Part shown: positions 60,501 through 64,000 of the stretch, one piece after another
Numbering within the stretch: position 1 is the stretch's first letter
How the letters are laid out: every line of letters begins with the position of its first letter
Assembly: GCF_000150955.2 (NCBI RefSeq)
Contig: NC_011685.1
Location: 434,001 to 498,000, forward strand
Reading direction: 5' to 3'
DNA: 64,000 nucleotides
From: Phaeodactylum tricornutum CCAP 1055/1
Taxonomy: Eukaryota; Bacillariophyta; Bacillariophyceae; Surirellales; Neidiaceae
Program-made: the position numbers and the translations under genes
The notes under the pieces: model-generated
Databases searched by the model: none
Seen by the model: the letters and a program-made list of their open reading frames with translations, nothing else
What the model was told of the DNA's origin: nothing

Positions 60501-63500
60501 CGGTCCGGTGAAGCAGACCATGTCTGAACCACTGACCCCGTGGCAAAACCGAGCGGAATCGGAGATCCGGGAACTTAAGAAACAAGTGCTTTGTATTATG
60601 TCCCATGAGGGTATTTCGCAAAGATTTTGGGATCATGTAACCGAGTATGTTTCGGAGATTCAGTCTCGGACTGCTCACCCATTGTAGGATCTCAAAGGTA
60701 GGACGCCCATCGAGCATGTCACCGGGGAGACCCCGGATATCACGTAGTGGCTGGAGTACAGGATGTACCAGCCTGTGTGGTACTTGGACCCTGGGGACTT
60801 TCCAGAGGAGAAGAAATTGCTTGGCCGGTGGTTGGGTCCTGCACACAGAGTCGGACAGGCGTTCTGTTGCTGGATTGTTCCCAAGTTGGGACAAGTGATT
60901 GCACGGTCTATGGTGCAGCCAGTTTCAGAAGACGAGCGTGGATTGGACAGTTTCAAGACTAGGTTGAAGGATTTTGACAAGTCAGTTCAGGACTTCCTCA
61001 ACAGGGGCAACACGCACATACCGGATGGTGGCATTAGCTGGAAAGCTGACCGTGTGTACGCTGCAATTGATGAAGATATCAACCCCGTAGAACAGGAGTC
61101 CACCATGCCAGAGGCCAATGAATACACAGAAGAATCCTTTGATAAGTATCTCTCGGCAGAAGTAGTGTTAGCATTGGGGGACGGAAAGCAGCGGGCCAAA
61201 GTTACCGGTCGAAAGCGGGATACGGATGGAAACCCTGTTGGCATTGCAAATTCTAACCCAATTTTGGATACCCGTGTTTACACAGTCGAGTTCCCGGATG
61301 GGACCGAAAAGGAGTATTCCGCTACCATTATTGCAGAGTCCCTGTACTCTGAAGTTGATCAAGATGGACGGCAGTTCCAATTGATTGACAAGATCATTGA
61401 CCATTCTTCCGATGCGTCTGCAGTCTCTCGGGACGACATGTACGTGGACAAAGATGGTTCCAATCGGCATTTGCGTCGGACGACGAAAGGTTGGAAGCTT
61501 TTGATTCAATGGAAAGACGGGACGTCCATGTGGGAGCGCCTTGCCAAACTCATGGAATCAACCCCTGTGCAAGTTGCTGAATATGCAGTTGCTAACAAGC
61601 TTGCAGAGCAACCGACGTTTATCTGGTGGATCAAAGACGTTCTACAACGTCGCGATTGGATTATTTCTAAGGTAAAAGCTCGGTACTGGAAACGCACTCA
61701 CAAATTTGGTATTCGTGTTCCCAAGTCCGTAAAGGAAGCTTTGGAGATTGACGCGGAAATGGGGACCGATTTCTGGAAACGTGCAATCGAGAAAGAGATG
61801 GCAAATGTTATGCCAGCATTCAAGTTCCTCGAAGGGGACGAAAATCTCCCGGTTGGTTGCCAGAAAATGGATTGTCATATTATATTTGATGTGAAACTTG
61901 ATTTGACTTGCGAGGCACGGTATGTGGCTGGGGGACACATGACGGAAGCACCGGTGGCGTTGACTTATTCGTCGGTAGTGTCTAGAGAAAGTGTACGGAT
62001 TGCATTTATGGCGGCAGCGTTAAACGGGTTGGACATTTTGGCGGCGGATGCGCAGAATGCTTATCTAAACGCGGATTGTCGGGAAAGTGTGTATACCATT
62101 GCGGGTCCGGAGTTTGGTGCAGCTAGACAGGGGCTTCGAGTGTTAATTATTCGAGCACTATATGGTTTAAAGAGTTCCGGCGCGGCGTGGCATGCGCACT
62201 TAGCGCAAACAATGTCTGATTTGAAGTTTCGACCCTGCGTGGCGGATCCCGATGTTTGGTTGCGACCCGCTGTCAAAGGTAATGGGGACAAATACTATGA
62301 ATATGTACTCATTTATGTTGATGACATTTTGGCAGTTTCAGAGAAGCCGGCTCGGATTATGGAAACGTTATCAGGTCTCTATAAGTTTAAAGAAGATCCG
62401 AAGACCCGGAAGAAGTATGGTCCTCCCGATCGTTATTTGGGTGCTAACGTTGGAAAGTATAAATTGCCAGGAGCTACCAAAGAGCATTGGTATATGAGTT
62501 CGGACGACTACGTGAAAGCTGCGGTAACTAATGTTGAAAATGAGCTTTTCAAAATTGGGCAGAGGTTTACCACGCGGTCGGGACACACGGTTATGTCGCA
62601 ATCATACCGTCCGGAATTGGATGTATCACCAGTGTTGGGAGCGGAGAAGGCTAACTATTACGAAAATCTGATTGGAATCTTGCGATGGGCAGTTGAATTG
62701 GGGCGGATCGATATCTTTGCGCAAGTGTCGATGCTGTCGCAATATCTCGCTCAGCCCAGGGAGGGACATTTGGATCAAATGTTTCACATATTTGGATATC
62801 TGAAGGTACATGGACGATCTAAAGTTGTTTTTGACAATACGTTTATTTCGTGGAAAGACAAGTTTACTCAGTGTGATTGGCAGGATTTCTATCCCGATGC
62901 GAAAGAACCGATTCCGGGTAATATGCCGGAGCCTCGTGGTAAGGAAGTTCAGTTGAATGCTTTTGTTGATGCCGATAATGCGGGCAATCAGGTGACGCGT
63001 CGTTCGAGAACGGGTGTTTTGATATTTGTGAATAAGGCAGCGGTGGTATGGTTTTCGAAGCGACAGAACACTGTGGAAACGTCTACGTTTGGTTCGGAAT
63101 TTGTTGCGATGAAGATTGCAACGGAACTATTGATTGGTTTGCGGTACAAACTTCGAATGATGGTTTTGCCTCTGGATGGACCGGCAAACGTTTTCGGGGA
63201 CAATAAATCAGTAGTTACCAATGCGTCGCGATCGAGTCGGTTTTGAAAAAGAAACATTTTAGCATTTGCTATCATCGTGTGAGAGAAGCGTGTGCGGCCA
63301 ACATCATTTGGATTGCTCATGAGAGTACCAAAACAAACTTAGTGGATTTGCTAACGAAGAATTTGGATGGTCATCGGATTCAAGAACTAGTTTCGAGGAT
63401 CTTGTATTGACTTTATTTGGGTCCCTTGCTTTGGAAGAAGCATCGTACATCCCACCATGCGGAATTGCATTACAAGAGTGGGTTTCTGTGAGCGTTGCTA

Positions 63501-63650
63501 CAACGTGGATATGATTTTTATGTTTGTTTTTAAAGACGGTTGTCGATTTGGTTGTTGATCATGGATTTGGTCGTGATCCCAGATGCTGGACGGATTGTTT
63601 GGTCACCTTATCATTCTGAGTTACGAATAATAATGTGAGGGGACTGACAG

Positions 63651-63797
63651 TGAGCAAATCCAGTGGTAGTGGATCTGGTGATGTGACATAGGTAGTATGT
63701 CGCAACCCCTATAATTTAACCTTGTGTTGCGTATCATCACGTCCTGTATGGAATGTACTGTAAATATGGACCTACGTATCCACTACGGTGAGATTAA
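63651..63797 (+). repeat. 3' LTR of the copia element
   Basis: 147 bp matching the 5' LTR at 142 positions; with two further bases it ends in CA. A purine-rich stretch (GAGGGGACTGACAG) directly precedes it, as a polypurine tract should. Confidence 0.9.
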
Positions 63798-63799
63798 CA

Positions 63800-64000
63800 G
63801 ATTGTCAAGTTTGGGCCGTCTGCTGTAGCTCTACTACTCTCTAGCTAGAGGCTAGACTAGAGAAGCCCTTATATTGCGTTTGCCATACGTAAGTTTCACC
63901 GCCTGTTAACGTACATCTACTGAAACAGCGTGGTTCACAGTCACTGTCTCACAGTAAAAGTCAGTTATATTATGAGAAATTGAATGGGCTGTGGGTTCGA
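63800..64000. other. Right edge, no gene seen
   Basis: Holds a TCACAGTCA nonamer at 63935-63943 followed by CACTGTC and CACAGT words, and a short dyad around CTCTAGCTAGAG (63839-63850). No coding frame. Confidence 0.4.

Larger units (their letters stand above)
55965..63799 (+). mobile_element. Ty1/copia LTR retrotransposon (diatom CoDi-like), broken
   Basis: About 7.8 kb between two direct LTRs. Parts in copia order: a ~1.4-kb leader; a gag-like region (about 57.5-59.3 kb); a protease/integrase region (about 59.4-60.7 kb); a region with a chromodomain-like segment (LLIQWKDGTSMWERL), reverse transcriptase with the YVDD box (VLIYVDDILAV) and RNase H (about 60.8-63.4 kb). Integrase before reverse transcriptase fixes the Ty1/copia class. 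The coding part is broken in about five places, so the element is a fossil. LTRs differ at 5 of ~147 positions (3.4%), a fairly young insertion. An imperfect 6-bp flanking repeat (GGTTGT / GATTGT) may be the target duplication. Confidence 0.9.

Noticed and set aside
1-64000. CRISPR arrays, bacterial operons, rRNA
   Set aside because: No regular spacer arrays, Shine-Dalgarno spacing or rRNA sequence seen; introns show the DNA is nuclear.

Overview
The window looks like nuclear DNA of a diatom, most probably Phaeodactylum tricornutum or a close relative. The reasons are compact genes with rare short GT-AG introns (eleven seen, 70-119 nt), several N-termini with a signal peptide followed by an aromatic residue as in heterokont plastid bipartite targeting, Pro/Thr-rich type I membrane proteins, and a Ty1/copia retroelement of the diatom CoDi kind. 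The species name is inference; no database was searched.

About 30 protein genes are placed. From left to right: a 5'-cut TPR protein, mitochondrial ribosomal protein uL1, a mitochondrial RRM protein, SRP68, a PP6-type phosphatase, a DnaJ-zinc-finger protein, a Golgi-type sulfotransferase, APC10, Elongator subunit ELP2, a small membrane protein with a decayed duplicate beside it, a VOC/glyoxalase-fold protein, a TMF-like golgin, APC8/CDC23, a TLC-like polytopic transporter, a WD-repeat protein with an AT-hook, a LON-N-domain protein, a GOLD-domain protein, HisC, a mucin-like membrane protein, VPS25, an acidic protein, a second mucin-like membrane protein, frataxin, MIC60, a type II peroxiredoxin, a cystathionine synthase/lyase, a MOT1 molybdate transporter, a PI-PLC X-domain protein and a membrane acid phosphatase.

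Genes mostly alternate in strand, giving twelve tail-to-tail pairs with only 31-308 bp between stop codons. Themes that recur are mitochondrial biogenesis (uL1m, RRM protein, frataxin, MIC60), secretion and trafficking (SRP68, TMF, GOLD protein, VPS25) and the cell cycle (two APC/C subunits 9 kb apart).

Two mobile regions lie on the right. At 50461-52525 is a 2065-bp element with 139-bp terminal inverted repeats that carries a piece of a 2-oxoglutarate dehydrogenase E1 gene: a gene-capturing DNA transposon, the most interesting item here. At about 55965-63799 is a broken Ty1/copia element with 147-bp LTRs, beside the acid phosphatase gene.
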